A DNA stretch of 36,766 nucleotides from Candidatus Methylomirabilota bacterium (GCA_016207095.1 JACQQF010000021.1:1-36766); one strand, 5' to 3'. Counted from the first letter of the stretch, positions 15,980-23,420 are shown. Translations and numbers: made by a program. Notes: generated from the letters alone by a model not told the origin.

Positions 15980-16837
15980 TTATTTGGGAACCACCTGCAT
16001 CATCAGGAATGACCTGATGCGGTCAGTCAAAGGGTAGGGGACCTCACCCTTGGGACCGAACCACTTGTCGTAGAGCCTGAAGTATTCGCCCCCTTCGATC
16101 GCCTGTATCAAGCTTTTGTTCACAACTGCGCGGAAGTCGGCGTCGTTCTTCCGCATCGCCATTGCGTACGGCTCATAACTGTAGAAGTCGCCCACGATCG
16201 TCCAGTCCTTCGGGTTCGGCGCCTTCGCCTTCACACCCGCGAGCTGGATGCCATCGTTGGTGTAGGCGTCGATCCGCCCCTGGCCCAAAGCCGTGAAGGC
16301 GGCCGGCTGGTCCGGGAAGACAACGAGCTTGGCCTGCGGGGCTCGCTCGCGGACGATCCGCTCGTTCGTTGCACCCTGCTGTGCACCGATGCGCTTGCCG
16401 GCGATGTCATGGATGCCGCGGATCGAGCTGCTCTCCCTCACCAGGAACTGGGCTCCGGTCACGAAGAATGTCAGGCTGAAATCGACGCTCTCCCGCCGCG
16501 CACGCGTGTCGGTCATGGTCTCCGCGATCAGATCCACCGCCCCGCTCAACAGTAAGGGGATTCGTGTGGCCGGCGTGCTCTCCTTCAGCTCAAACTTGAT
16601 CGACTTCTTCAGTCTCTTCTCGAGATTCTTGTGGACCAACCTCGCCAGATCAATCGAGAATCCGACCCACTCATTCTGTTTGTTGATGTAGCCGAAGGGG
16701 GGAGACGCGGTCCTCGTCCCGACCGTGAAGACTCCGACCCGGTTGATCTTCTCCAGCGTGGTCTGGGCCGCCGCACCCGTCGCCACGAGTCCAACGACCA
16801 CCGAGGCGAGCAGCACCGCGCGCCATGCCTGTGGCAT
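15980..16837 (-). CDS. gltI: Amino-acid ABC transporter substrate-binding protein (GltI-like)
   Basis: A periplasmic binding protein of about 285 residues. It has a signal peptide, MPQAWRAVLLASVVVGLVAT, with cleavage likely after 'GAAAQ'. The mature part shows the family-3 solute-binding features: 'VFTVGTRTASPPFGYIN', 'WVGFSIDLARLV', 'RIPLLLSGAVDLIAETMTDT', 'IAGKRIGAQQGATNE' and 'GRIDAYTNDGIQLAG'. 'TDTRARRESVDFS' is the region that in GltI holds the substrate side chain. Start: ATG 16837 has AGGAGG at 16841-16846; ATG 16855 is in frame six codons earlier but has GGAGA touching the start. Either leaves a signal peptide. Likely ligand glutamate/aspartate by family and operon; not proven. Confidence 0.9.
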   Translation of the reverse strand: MPQAWRAVLLASVVVGLVATGAAAQTTLEKINRVGVFTVGTRTASPPFGYINKQNEWVGFSIDLARLVHKNLEKRLKKSIKFELKESTPATRIPLLLSGAVDLIAETMTDTRARRESVDFSLTFFVTGAQFLVRESSSIRGIHDIAGKRIGAQQGATNERIVRERAPQAKLVVFPDQPAAFTALGQGRIDAYTNDGIQLAGVKAKAPNPKDWTIVGDFYSYEPYAMAMRKNDADFRAVVNKSLIQAIEGGEYFRLYDKWFGPKGEVPYPLTDRIRSFLMMQVVPK

Positions 16838-16938
16838 CTTCCTCCTCGTGTTCATTCTCCGAGAGTATGTTGATTAGTAAAGGTCTTGTTAATGAGGTTC
16901 ACCGTGACGCTATCGAAGGGTGAGGGCCTTGGATCATT

Positions 16939-16971
16939 CCGTTCGTGGTTCGACAGGCTCACCACGAACGG
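16939..16971. repeat. Conserved-loop hairpin, copy 3 (gltL/gltI gap)
   Basis: CCGTTCGTGG (16939-16948) pairs perfectly with CCACGAACGG (16962-16971) across the loop TTCGACAGGCTCA, the reverse complement of the loop in the other copies. The 10-bp stem is the longest of the set. Confidence 0.75.
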
Positions 16972-17002
16972 AACCACCATGCCTTCGCTTCTGCTCCGTT
17001 CG

Positions 17003-17023
17003 CCCTGAGCGTGTCGAAGGGCA
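17003..17023. repeat. Conserved-loop hairpin, copy 4 (gltL/gltI gap)
   Basis: GCCCT-GAGCGTGTCGA-AGGGC: 5-bp perfect stem; one loop base differs from the consensus. It lies 31 bases after copy 3 and in opposite orientation. Confidence 0.65.
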
Positions 17024-17046
17024 AGCCTGGGATTCTGAGAAGTCGG

Positions 17047-17775
17047 TCAATGCACCAGGATCTTATTTAAGAAGCTTCGCGTCCGCTCTTCCTTGGGGTT
17101 GGCAAAGAACTCCTCCGGCCCGCCCTCCTCGACGATCCGCCCCTCGTCCATGAAGATGATCCGGTGGGCCACCTTCTTGGCGAACCCCATCTCGTGGGTT
17201 ACCACGATCATCGTCATCCCTTCCTTGGCCAGCTCGACCATGACGTCCAGGACCTCGCTGATCATCTCCGGATCGAGGGCCGAGGTCGGCTCATCGAAGA
17301 GCATGATCTTCGGCTGCATGGCCAGGGCCCGTGCGATCGCCACACGCTGCTGCTGGCCCCCGGAGAGCTGGGCTGGATAGTGGTCGGCCTTTTCGGGGAT
17401 GCCGACCTTGGCAAGCAGCTTTCGCGCGATCCGCTCCGCCTCCTCCCGGGACAGCTTGCGGACCTTGACCGGGGCAAGGGTGATGTTCTGGAGGGCGGTC
17501 ATGTGCGGGTACAGATTGAACTGCTGGAAGACCATCCCGATTTCAGCCCGGAGCGCGGTGAGGTCTGTGGTAGGGTTGCTCAGCGACCTTCCGTCCACGA
17601 TGATCTCGCCTTGGCCAATCGGCTCGAGCTTGTTGATGCAGCGGATGAGCGTGCTCTTCCCCGACCCGCTCGGCCCGCAGACGACGACTACCTCGCCCGC
17701 CCGGACCTTCAGATCCACATCCCTCAGGACATGCGTTGCCCCAAACCATTTATTGACCTGTCGGAAAGTAATCAT
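17047..17775 (-). CDS. gltL: Polar amino-acid ABC transporter ATPase (GltL-like)
   Basis: A 242-residue ABC ATPase. It has Walker A GPSGSGKS at 34-41, a Q-loop in '[20 protein letters not shown]', signature '[17 protein letters not shown]', Walker B '[14 protein letters not shown]' and the H-loop in '[10 protein letters not shown]'. It hydrolyses ATP to drive the GltJK channel. ATG 17775 ([12 protein letters not shown]) gives the exact family start and length; the frame stays open upstream to 17958, but that extension is unlike any ABC ATPase. It is first in the gltL-I-J-K run, separated from gltI by 209 bases that hold two hairpins. The 5' region shares its gap with a divergent toxin-antitoxin operon. 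Confidence 0.95.
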   Translation of the reverse strand: MITFRQVNKWFGATHVLRDVDLKVRAGEVVVVCGPSGSGKSTLIRCINKLEPIGQGEIIVDGRSLSNPTTDLTALRAEIGMVFQQFNLYPHMTALQNITLAPVKVRKLSREEAERIARKLLAKVGIPEKADHYPAQLSGGQQQRVAIARALAMQPKIMLFDEPTSALDPEMISEVLDVMVELAKEGMTMIVVTHEMGFAKKVAHRIIFMDEGRIVEEGGPEEFFANPKEERTRSFLNKILVH

Positions 17776-17938
17776 AACGATATCTTGATAGCCTTGTTTA
17801 GTCGGGCCGTCAACAACGAAGTCGAGGAGGCCGGCTCCGGGGAACCCCTTGGGTGCGAAAGGAACATCCGGTGGGAATCGAACCTGCTCTGCCACTAGCA
17901 ACGAACACTCAGCGGGTTGTTGCGCCTGGAATAAGCTG

Positions 17939-17990
17939 TTGACAAAATAGCCTAACATTAATGTATACTAATTTGTAAACAGATAGGAGG
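17939..17990 (+). promoter_or_regulatory. RHH/mazF operon promoter, palindrome and ribosome site
   Basis: TTGACA at 17939-17944 is followed by TGTATA at 17962 (17 bases) or TATACT at 17964 (19 bases). Between them lies the perfect 10-bp palindrome ACATTAATGT (17955-17964), which is well placed as operator for the ribbon-helix-helix antitoxin. AGGAGG at 17985-17990 precedes ATG 17994. Confidence 0.65.
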
Positions 17991-17993
17991 ACC

Positions 17994-18248
17994 ATGACAA
18001 TGGCGAGCTTGACCGTGAGGATTGGCGAAGAATCTCACAAGGCCCTTCGAGAGATCGCAGCGCGTAGCGGAAAGTCGATGCAAGCAGTCCTTGCGAAGGC
18101 GATAGAGGAGTACCGCCGAAAAAGCTTCTTAGAGCATGCCAACGCGGCGTTTGCAGACCTTCGTAAAGATACCAAGGCATGGCATCGAGAACAGGAAGAA
18201 CGGGCGGCATGGGATGTGACCCTTGGCGACGGACAGGAGAAAGATTGA
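17994..18248 (+). CDS. Ribbon-helix-helix antitoxin (MazF partner)
   Basis: An 84-residue protein. Residues 4-40, 'ASLTVRIGEESHKALREIAA' then 'GKSMQAVLAKAIEEYRR', form a ribbon-helix-helix DNA-binding domain. The charged, Trp-containing C-terminus ('DTKAWHREQEERAAWDVTLG') is the likely toxin-binding tail, a common plan for antitoxins of MazF/PemK and PIN toxins. The start has an AGGAGG site at ideal spacing. It ends one base before the toxin start, so the pair is co-translated. It probably represses its own promoter at the palindrome 17955-17964. Confidence 0.85.
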   Translation: MTMASLTVRIGEESHKALREIAARSGKSMQAVLAKAIEEYRRKSFLEHANAAFADLRKDTKAWHREQEERAAWDVTLGDGQEKD

Positions 18249-18249
18249 C

Positions 18250-18591
18250 ATGCCAGAGCCAAGTCGTGGTGAAGTCTGGCTAGTTGATCTCAGCCCCACC
18301 AAAGGACACGAACAGTCTGGAAAAAGGCCTGGCTTGGTCGTTTCCGTAGACCTGTTTAATCACGGCCCGGCAGGTCTAGTGGTCCTGCTCCCTATATCCA
18401 CAGTTGCCAAGGGTGTTCCCCTCCATGTTCAGGTAAATCCTCCAGAGGGGGGCTTGAAGCAGAGGAGCTTCGTCAAGTGCGAGGATGTCAGGTCGGTCGC
18501 CAAGGAACGGTTGTTGCGCCGAGTTGGGGCGGTGTCCCCACATACTATGGATGGCGTCGAAGACCGACTGCGAATCTTGCTCAATCTGTAA
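18250..18591 (+). CDS. mazF: MazF/PemK-family mRNA interferase toxin
   Basis: A 113-residue MazF/PemK fold toxin. The start 'PSRGEVWLVDLSPTKGHEQS' followed by 'GKRPGLVVSV' holds the conserved Arg and the RP motif, 'VVLLPISTVAKGVPLHVQV' is the central barrel, and 'QRSFVKCEDVRSVAKERLLR' carries the conserved Ser/Asp region of the active site. These enzymes cut single-stranded mRNA at short sequences. ATG 18250 follows the antitoxin stop by one base. The gene converges with the PIN toxin gene (end 18628), 36 bases away. No key residue appears missing, so it is probably active. Confidence 0.9.
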   Translation: MPEPSRGEVWLVDLSPTKGHEQSGKRPGLVVSVDLFNHGPAGLVVLLPISTVAKGVPLHVQVNPPEGGLKQRSFVKCEDVRSVAKERLLRRVGAVSPHTMDGVEDRLRILLNL

Positions 18592-18627
18592 TACCCTCGC
18601 GAAGGATGGCGATGCGGGCCCTATTCC

Positions 18628-19083
18628 CTAAGGGGCGCTCCGATTCGGTCGTGGCCGCACGGGGCCCGGCGACGGAGGACCGAGGAGGGCCAGGAAGTCC
18701 GCAGGGCGGATCACATCCACCTGCCGAATTCGCCCCAGGCTCAGAAGGTCGGCGTCTCCCGTGACCAGATACCGGGCGCGGCCTGTCAGCGCACAGGCCG
18801 CCACGGCGAGATCATCCGGATCGCGAACCTGAATGGTAGGCTGCCGCCGGATAATCACGGTCTCGGCAAAAGGAATCAACTCCTCTTCGAGGAGCCCGCG
18901 AATCTCCCCCTCGGTCAAGTGGAACTTCGGATAAGCCAGGACGCGGAGGATCTCCTCGAGGAGCGCTCGAGAGAGGAGGAGCTGGAACCAGCCCGTCTGC
19001 CACGCCCTGACCAAGCCGCCCGTGGATCCGCCAAACAGGAGTGCCGACAGGATGACGTTCGTGTCGAGGACGGCCCGAATCAC
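18628..19083 (-). CDS. PIN-domain toxin (VapC-like ribonuclease)
   Basis: A 151-residue PIN-domain protein of the COG1569 type. The acidic metal-binding residues are in 'VLDTNVILSALLFGGS' (D7), 'LLEEILRVLAYPKF' (E43/E44), 'VRDPDDLAVAACALTGRARY' and 'LVTGDADLLSL'. These enzymes cleave RNA with Mg2+. The ATG at 19083 overlaps the antitoxin stop in ATGA, so the two are translated together. The C-terminal 20 residues are Pro/Arg-rich (SPGPVRPRPNRS) and look like a read-through tail. Its 3' end faces the MazF gene. Confidence 0.88.
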   Translation of the reverse strand: MIRAVLDTNVILSALLFGGSTGGLVRAWQTGWFQLLLSRALLEEILRVLAYPKFHLTEGEIRGLLEEELIPFAETVIIRRQPTIQVRDPDDLAVAACALTGRARYLVTGDADLLSLGRIRQVDVIRPADFLALLGPPSPGPVRPRPNRSAP

Positions 19084-19319
19084 CTCCGCTTGCCCCGGGC
19101 CCAGCGAATGGCCGCGGTCAGATCGGCGTCCGTCAAACCGAGGCGTCGGATCTTCTCCCGCACTGCCCGGAGCCGCTCACCCGGCGCGCTCACGGCCACG
19201 GGTCTCAACACCACCTCTCCCTCCCGCATGGTGACGTCAAAGTACTCGGTTGGTGGCAGGGCATCCACCACTTTCTTGGGGAGCGTGATCTGGTTCTTAG
19301 AGGTCTTCTTGGCCAGCAT
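19080..19319 (-). CDS. AbrB/SpoVT-fold antitoxin
   Basis: A 79-residue antitoxin with an N-terminal swapped-hairpin AbrB domain: 'SKNQITLPKKVVDALPPTEY' then 'FDVTMREGEVVLRPV'. The C-terminal helix ('LGLTDADLTAAIRWARGKRR') would cover the PIN toxin active site. AAGGAGGT lies 7 bases upstream of ATG 19319. It is the first gene of its operon and likely autorepresses through the 7-bp inverted repeat at 19322-19344, which overlaps both the -10 and the ribosome site. Confidence 0.88.
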   Translation of the reverse strand: MLAKKTSKNQITLPKKVVDALPPTEYFDVTMREGEVVLRPVAVSAPGERLRAVREKIRRLGLTDADLTAAIRWARGKRR

Positions 19320-19321
19320 GT

Positions 19322-19369
19322 TCCTTACCTCCTTGTTGTAAGGATACCTTGCTGAGCGGGGAATGTCAA
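19322..19369 (-). promoter_or_regulatory. AbrB/PIN operon promoter with inverted-repeat operator
   Basis: On the minus strand TTGACA (19369-19364) and TATCCT (19346-19341) are 17 bases apart. A perfect inverted repeat, TCCTTAC (19322-19328) and GTAAGGA (19338-19344) with 9 bases between, overlaps the -10 and encloses the AAGGAGGT ribosome site (19334-19327). It could serve as operator, and in mRNA could fold to hide the ribosome site. Confidence 0.7.
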
Positions 19370-19418
19370 GGCGCTGGGTGGTGCTGTGAGAGGAGAAGGG
19401 AAGGTCGAGGGGGAATGA

Positions 19419-20207
19419 CTACGGGGAGACGCGCTGGCGGGCGTCTCGCAGCATCTCGATGAGGACGGCGCGACACTGCTCGGTCGTGGTGACCTCGCGC
19501 GGGAAGGGGATGCGCGCCCCGGAGAGGCGCGGCCCGCTCTTGAGGCGGAGCTTGAACCCGAGGCGGTCTACCGAGATCATCACGGCTTCGTCGGACTCGG
19601 TCCCGGCCAGGACCCGAGCGAACGTGATCAAGGCGTCGGCGTGATCGTGGTTCATGTGCTCGATGATGCCTGCGGCCGCATCGGCCAGTGGGTCGTGGCG
19701 CGCCGCCAGATACTCGTCGGCAGAGACCCAGTCCATCGCCGCGAAGCCGCCGACAAAATAGATGTCGGCGATCTCTAGCCGGTAGAAGGCGAAGTCTTCA
19801 AAATCTACCCAGTAGGCGGCGTTCGAGTGGCGGGCCAAGTAGGCTTGCCGTGCGAGGGCGGCGTCCGCTTGCGTGAGCGGACGGGCCTCACCCATCAGTG
19901 TGACGCGCGCGGCCGCGAGCGGATCGCTTGTCCAGCCCGGCTGGGTGACGAGCAGGCTGGCACGTGGGTCGGCCTGGAGGTTCTGGGTGTGCATCGCCAT
20001 GGTGCTGATGAGGAAGAGCGGACGGCCCCCGGCATCCAGTGAGTACGGCATGACGGAGCCAAAGGGCTGCCCGGGGTGCTTGCGCGAGAGGGTGGAGAGG
20101 GTCCCCGTCCGCCCTAGGTAGACGAGCGTGCGGGCGCGCTCGGCGTAGGTGGGCTCGGGGACTGGGGGGGTCTCCGGGACGTCTGTTGGATAGGCGTGGC
20201 GGTTCAT
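19419..20207 (-). CDS. HugZ-like protein: PNPOx split barrel plus DUF2470
   Basis: A 262-residue protein with two domains. Residues of about 18-155 form the pyridoxamine-phosphate-oxidase-like split barrel ('ARTLVYLGRTGTLSTLSRKH', 'GSVMPYSLDAGGRPLFLIST', 'ADPRASLLVTQPGW'). Residues of about 170-255 match DUF2470 ('IIEHMNHDHADALITFARV', 'DRLGFKLRL'). This architecture is that of HugZ/HutZ haem-utilisation proteins. The second domain keeps the HMNHDH motif, whose His residues are linked to haem binding in that group. ATG 20207 is used because it overlaps the upstream hydrolase stop (ATGA); longer upstream readings are shadows. Flavin or haem binding is inferred, not shown. Confidence 0.85.
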   Translation of the reverse strand: MNRHAYPTDVPETPPVPEPTYAERARTLVYLGRTGTLSTLSRKHPGQPFGSVMPYSLDAGGRPLFLISTMAMHTQNLQADPRASLLVTQPGWTSDPLAAARVTLMGEARPLTQADAALARQAYLARHSNAAYWVDFEDFAFYRLEIADIYFVGGFAAMDWVSADEYLAARHDPLADAAAGIIEHMNHDHADALITFARVLAGTESDEAVMISVDRLGFKLRLKSGPRLSGARIPFPREVTTTEQCRAVLIEMLRDARQRVSP

Positions 20208-20992
20208 GGTGTGACGCTGTCGAGGAAGGTGAGAAGGACACGGTTGAATTCCTCGGGCTGCTCCAGGTTGCACAGGTGCGAGGCGGAGCGAATAATGACC
20301 AGCTCGGCTGATGGCAGGGCGGCGTGGATCGCTCGGGCCATCGCCACCGGCGTACCAGGGTCCTCCTCGCCCACGATCACCAGCGCCGGGCACCGAACCT
20401 CGCCGAGGCGTTCGGCAGTATTGATCCTCGGGATGGCGTGGCAGCACCCGATGTACCCCTTGGGCGGCGTGGTCCGAAGCATTGTCCGCAGTCGGTCCAT
20501 GACATCTTGGCGCTGCTTTCGGAAGGGCGCGGTGAACCACCGCTGGAGCGTGGGCTCGACCATTGGCTCCATCCCTCTCGCCACCACAGTGAGGATTCGC
20601 TCCTCCCAAGCCGTTCGGGCGTCGGACGAATAGTGGCTTGCGGTGTCGCATAGAACCAAGCTTGAGAACATCTGAGGGTGCTTGAGCCCGAAGACCTGGC
20701 CGATCATCCCGCCCATTGAGATCCCCACGAAATGCGTCTTGTCGATGCCAAGCCCGGTGAGCAGCCCGTAGAGGTCCTCCGCCATCTGGTCGAGGCTGTA
20801 GGGGCCGGATGGGACGCTGGTGCGGCCGTGGCCACGCGTGTCGTATCTGAGCACCCGGTAACACCCGCTGAGCGCTTTGGCCTGCTCGTCCCACATGGAG
20901 AGGTTGCAGCCAAGGGCGTGACTCAGCGTCACCACCGGGCCCTCTCCCTCGATCGTGTAGTGAATATCGATGCCGTTGGTGGTGAGCTTCAT
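20204..20992 (-). CDS. Alpha/beta hydrolase, 3-oxoadipate enol-lactonase-like
   Basis: A 262-residue alpha/beta hydrolase. The nucleophile elbow GISMGG puts Ser at 92; the acid is likely in 'VIVGEEDPGTP' and the base His in 'SASHLCNLEQPEEFN'. 'VLRYDTRGHGRTSVPSGPYS', 'RWFTAPF' and 'TTPPKGYIGCCHAI' are close to PcaD enol-lactonases, which open 3-oxoadipate enol-lactone in the beta-ketoadipate pathway. No other pca gene is in view, so the real substrate may differ. ATG 20992 is chosen because an in-frame start at 21046 would lie inside thyX; the ribosome site is weak. It is translationally coupled to the HugZ-like gene. Confidence 0.85.
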   Translation of the reverse strand: MKLTTNGIDIHYTIEGEGPVVTLSHALGCNLSMWDEQAKALSGCYRVLRYDTRGHGRTSVPSGPYSLDQMAEDLYGLLTGLGIDKTHFVGISMGGMIGQVFGLKHPQMFSSLVLCDTASHYSSDARTAWEERILTVVARGMEPMVEPTLQRWFTAPFRKQRQDVMDRLRTMLRTTPPKGYIGCCHAIPRINTAERLGEVRCPALVIVGEEDPGTPVAMARAIHAALPSAELVIIRSASHLCNLEQPEEFNRVLLTFLDSVTP

Positions 20993-21018
20993 AGTGCGAA
21001 CGATCGGTCCGCCTGCGC

Positions 21019-21801
21019 TTACACCTTGCTGTGGGTGGGTTGCCACTGGGAGGTGCCGTCGGGGAGGGGGATCGGTTTGAAGTCACCGAAAAGGTTGGGG
21101 GCTTCCCGCGTCATGATCTCGGCCACCTTCCCGAAGACGATGCGGATCTCCACCTCGGCTCCCGGCTCTGTCCTTGCTTCGATCACCCACCGGAGCGTCC
21201 TGGCGTTGGCGGTCCAGATGATGGTCGTCGCGAGGCCGTCCGGCGCGACCCGCCGCATGGCAGAGGTGAGGACCTTCTTCTCGTGAAACGGCCGCCCTTC
21301 GATGTCCAGCACCTCTGCAAGCCGCTGCTGAGCTTGCTCGCTTGTCTCCACGACCTCTTCGAAGATCGCGAGTGCCTCTGGATTCTCGCGGATCTCGGGC
21401 GGCAGCCACATCCCGATCTCGGTCAGGCGCACAAAGCGAAGGCTCTCCTGGCTGATCGCCGTCCCGGCGCGATGTCTCACGAGTTCGTGAGTAAGAATTC
21501 GGCTGACGTTGAAGAAGGCAAAGGTCCAGTTGGCGTGCTCGATGACGCTACCATGTTTCACCTTCAGGATGTTCTCCAGGTAGGTCTTGCTTCCCTCCCG
21601 GATCTTGGTGACATTGGGATTGAGGCCCGGCTCGAAGGAGCGATAGCACGAACGCCCGGCCACCTCGATCAGTTTCTCTCCTGCTGAGGAGGCATCGGTG
21701 GCCCAGCCGCTGGCGCCAACCGCCCGAAGGTAGGCGGCGAGCCCTTCCTCGTTGATCGCGGGCCGGGCAAGCAAAAAGACTTGTGGCTCTACCCGCTTCA
21801 T
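21019..21801 (-). CDS. thyX: FAD-dependent thymidylate synthase
   Basis: A 260-residue ThyX-fold protein; ThyX makes dTMP from dUMP using methylene-tetrahydrofolate, NADPH and FAD. The signature is RHRAGTAISQESLRF (residues 109-123), a form of RHRxxSxxxxSxR. In it Thr replaces the usual first Ser and the hallmark Asn-Glu reads Gln-Glu; in the canonical form the Ser contacts dUMP. 'KHGSVIEHANWTFAFFNVSR' precedes it as in ThyX. AGGAGA lies just upstream of ATG 21801. The gene begins the run that continues into the hydrolase and HugZ genes. The divergent signature leaves some doubt whether it is a true ThyX or a related paralogue; the folds are clearly the same. Confidence 0.82.
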   Translation of the reverse strand: MKRVEPQVFLLARPAINEEGLAAYLRAVGASGWATDASSAGEKLIEVAGRSCYRSFEPGLNPNVTKIREGSKTYLENILKVKHGSVIEHANWTFAFFNVSRILTHELVRHRAGTAISQESLRFVRLTEIGMWLPPEIRENPEALAIFEEVVETSEQAQQRLAEVLDIEGRPFHEKKVLTSAMRRVAPDGLATTIIWTANARTLRWVIEARTEPGAEVEIRIVFGKVAEIMTREAPNLFGDFKPIPLPDGTSQWQPTHSKV

Positions 21802-21851
21802 ACTCTTCTCCTCATGTTCGGTGGCCTCCTGTAGTTACGGTAGCCTATTTT

Positions 21852-21869
21852 GTGACGCTGGCCCGTCAC
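21852..21869. promoter_or_regulatory. Inverted repeat upstream of thyX
   Basis: GTGACG-CTGGCC-CGTCAC is a perfect 6-bp dyad between tenA and thyX. On the minus strand it begins right after a TTGACG and is followed by an A-rich stretch, so it may be an operator in the thyX promoter. No T-run follows, so it is not an obvious terminator of tenA. Confidence 0.35.
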
Positions 21870-21892
21870 CGTCAAGGGAAATTCTCGAGCTG

Positions 21893-22555
21893 TCAGATGG
21901 ACCACGCTTCTTGCTGATACCCCATTTCCCAGAACATCCACTCGTACCGGCTGGTCACCAAAAAGTGCCGGCGCATCGCGTCGCGCTCGCCTTCCTGGAG
22001 GTGCGCTGCGGTCGCGTCGGTGGCGTCGAGGACCGCGCGAACAAGGCTGCCGAACTCTGTGGAGGCGTACGTCCCGATCCAACGCGCATAGAGCGGATCG
22101 GGCGAGCCGCCCCGTTCCAGCTCCTTGCCGACCTCCCAGTAGATCCAGTAGCAGGGAAGCAGGGCCGCGATGACCTCGTGGAAGGGGGCCGCGTAGGCGA
22201 CCGCCAGCAGATAGCTGGTATACGCGAGGTTGGTTGGCGCGAGCGACGTTGAGGCGACCTCCTTGTGGCTGAGACCGAACTCCTTGAAGAAGCTCTCGTG
22301 GAGCATCCGCTCGACCTTGAGTGCCCCCGCCGCGTGCTCGTTGAACATGATGATCCAATCCTCCTGCGGCGCCCGCGCCGCCGCGATCGACAGCGCCCGG
22401 GCGAATTCGCGCAGGTACAAGGCATCCTGGACCGCGTAGAATTGAAAGCTCTCGCGCGGCAGGGAGCCGTCGGTGAGCCCGGTGAGGAATGGGTGGCGCA
22501 GGATGGCGGCGTACGTCGCCTCGATCGACTTCCAGAGCTCAGCAGTGAACCGCAT
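21893..22555 (-). CDS. tenA: TenA family thiaminase II
   Basis: A 220-residue TenA-family helical-bundle protein. Cys135 in 'LLPCYWIYWEVGKEL' is the family nucleophile and Asp44 in 'AVQDALYLREFARAL' contacts the pyrimidine ring. The C-terminal 'SRYEWMFWEMGY' carries the conserved Glu/Trp region. TenA salvages thiamine by hydrolysing aminopyrimidine to HMP. ATG 22555 follows GGAAGGGG, a better site than the in-frame ATG 22576 or 22609. It is 22 bases downstream of the amidohydrolase gene; an amidohydrolase upstream of TenA recalls thiamine-salvage operons in which a hydrolase (YlmB type) prepares the aminopyrimidine, but this one is from a different amidohydrolase group. Confidence 0.9.
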   Translation of the reverse strand: MRFTAELWKSIEATYAAILRHPFLTGLTDGSLPRESFQFYAVQDALYLREFARALSIAAARAPQEDWIIMFNEHAAGALKVERMLHESFFKEFGLSHKEVASTSLAPTNLAYTSYLLAVAYAAPFHEVIAALLPCYWIYWEVGKELERGGSPDPLYARWIGTYASTEFGSLVRAVLDATDATAAHLQEGERDAMRRHFLVTSRYEWMFWEMGYQQEAWSI

Positions 22556-22577
22556 ATCGGCCCCTTCCACGGCCATA

Positions 22578-23420
22578 TCAGCTCTTGAGCGCGAGGAGTC
22601 GATGGGCATTCTCTGAGAGGACCTTCGCGGCCACGTCCTGAGGGAGCTGCAGGGCGGTGAACTCCCGGAGGAGGTCAGCGGGCGAGAACATCGGCACGTC
22701 GCTGCCGAAGAGGAACTGACTGGAGAGTCGCCCCTTCATGTCGCGCAGCACCTCTTGCGGCAGGTAGCGGTAGCGCCAGCCGGAGATATCGAGGAAGACG
22801 TTGGTCTTGTGGAGCGCCATGGCGAGGGCCTCAAGGTGCCACGGCCAGCCGATGTGGGCGAGCACGATCGGCATCTCTGGGAAGGCGGCGGCGGCCCGGT
22901 CGAGCAGGATCGGCCGGGCGAGGTCGATGCGAAGCCCCAGCCCTCCCGGACATCCTGCACCGAGGCCGCTCGTCCCCGCGTGGGTGATCACCGCGAGGCT
23001 TGCCTCGGCGGCGGCCTCAAAGAGCCGCATTGCCCCGTCGCTCGAGGGGTCAAAGCCCTGTATGGTCGGGTGGAGCTTCAGGCCGAGCAGGCCGAGGTCC
23101 GGGAGGCGCCGCACTCGCTCGACCGCGTCGGGCCTGTGGGGATCGACGGAGCCGAAGCCGACGAAGCGGTCCGGGAATCGCTTGACGACGCCGGCGACGA
23201 GCTCGTTGGAGAGGGGAGGACGCCCGGTGGAGGTCTCGGCGTCCCAGGCGAGGAGGACGCCGACCATGTCGAGCTTCTCGTACTCGGCTGCGACGTCTTC
23301 CACGGGGCGGGCCGTCGCCCGCCTGCGGAAGTATCGCTCGGCCGATTCGAGATACGGCCCGAGGGCGCCCTCAAGCCACTCCGGCACGGGCAGATGGACG
23401 TGGAAGTCAATCGTGGTCAT
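22578..23420 (-). CDS. Amidohydrolase-2 family metal-dependent hydrolase
   Basis: A 280-residue TIM-barrel hydrolase of the amidohydrolase-2 (COG2159) group. Metal ligands are seen in 'IDFHVHLPVPEW' (HxH near residues 7-9), in 'VITHAGTSGLG', in 'VLAHIGWPWHLEAL' and in 'FLFGSDVPMFSPADLL' (the catalytic Asp). Members hydrolyse or decarboxylate aromatic or cyclic compounds, for example ACMS decarboxylase and related enzymes; the exact substrate is unknown. ATG 23420 gives the expected start. The gene is 22 bases upstream of tenA and is probably co-transcribed with it. A role in thiamine or pyrimidine salvage is a context guess. Confidence 0.85.
   Translation of the reverse strand: MTTIDFHVHLPVPEWLEGALGPYLESAERYFRRRATARPVEDVAAEYEKLDMVGVLLAWDAETSTGRPPLSNELVAGVVKRFPDRFVGFGSVDPHRPDAVERVRRLPDLGLLGLKLHPTIQGFDPSSDGAMRLFEAAAEASLAVITHAGTSGLGAGCPGGLGLRIDLARPILLDRAAAAFPEMPIVLAHIGWPWHLEALAMALHKTNVFLDISGWRYRYLPQEVLRDMKGRLSSQFLFGSDVPMFSPADLLREFTALQLPQDVAAKVLSENAHRLLALKS

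Noticed and set aside
17860..17910. tRNA-like stretch on the minus strand (AGTGGCAGAGC followed by GGTTCGATTCCCACC)
   Set aside because: The D-arm-like and T-arm-like pieces are adjacent with no anticodon arm, the T stem has mismatches and no acceptor stem pairs. At most a fragment; too weak to call.
20208..21086. Upstream extension of the HugZ-like protein
   Set aside because: It is an out-of-frame shadow of the hydrolase gene; the ATGA overlap fixes the start at 20207.
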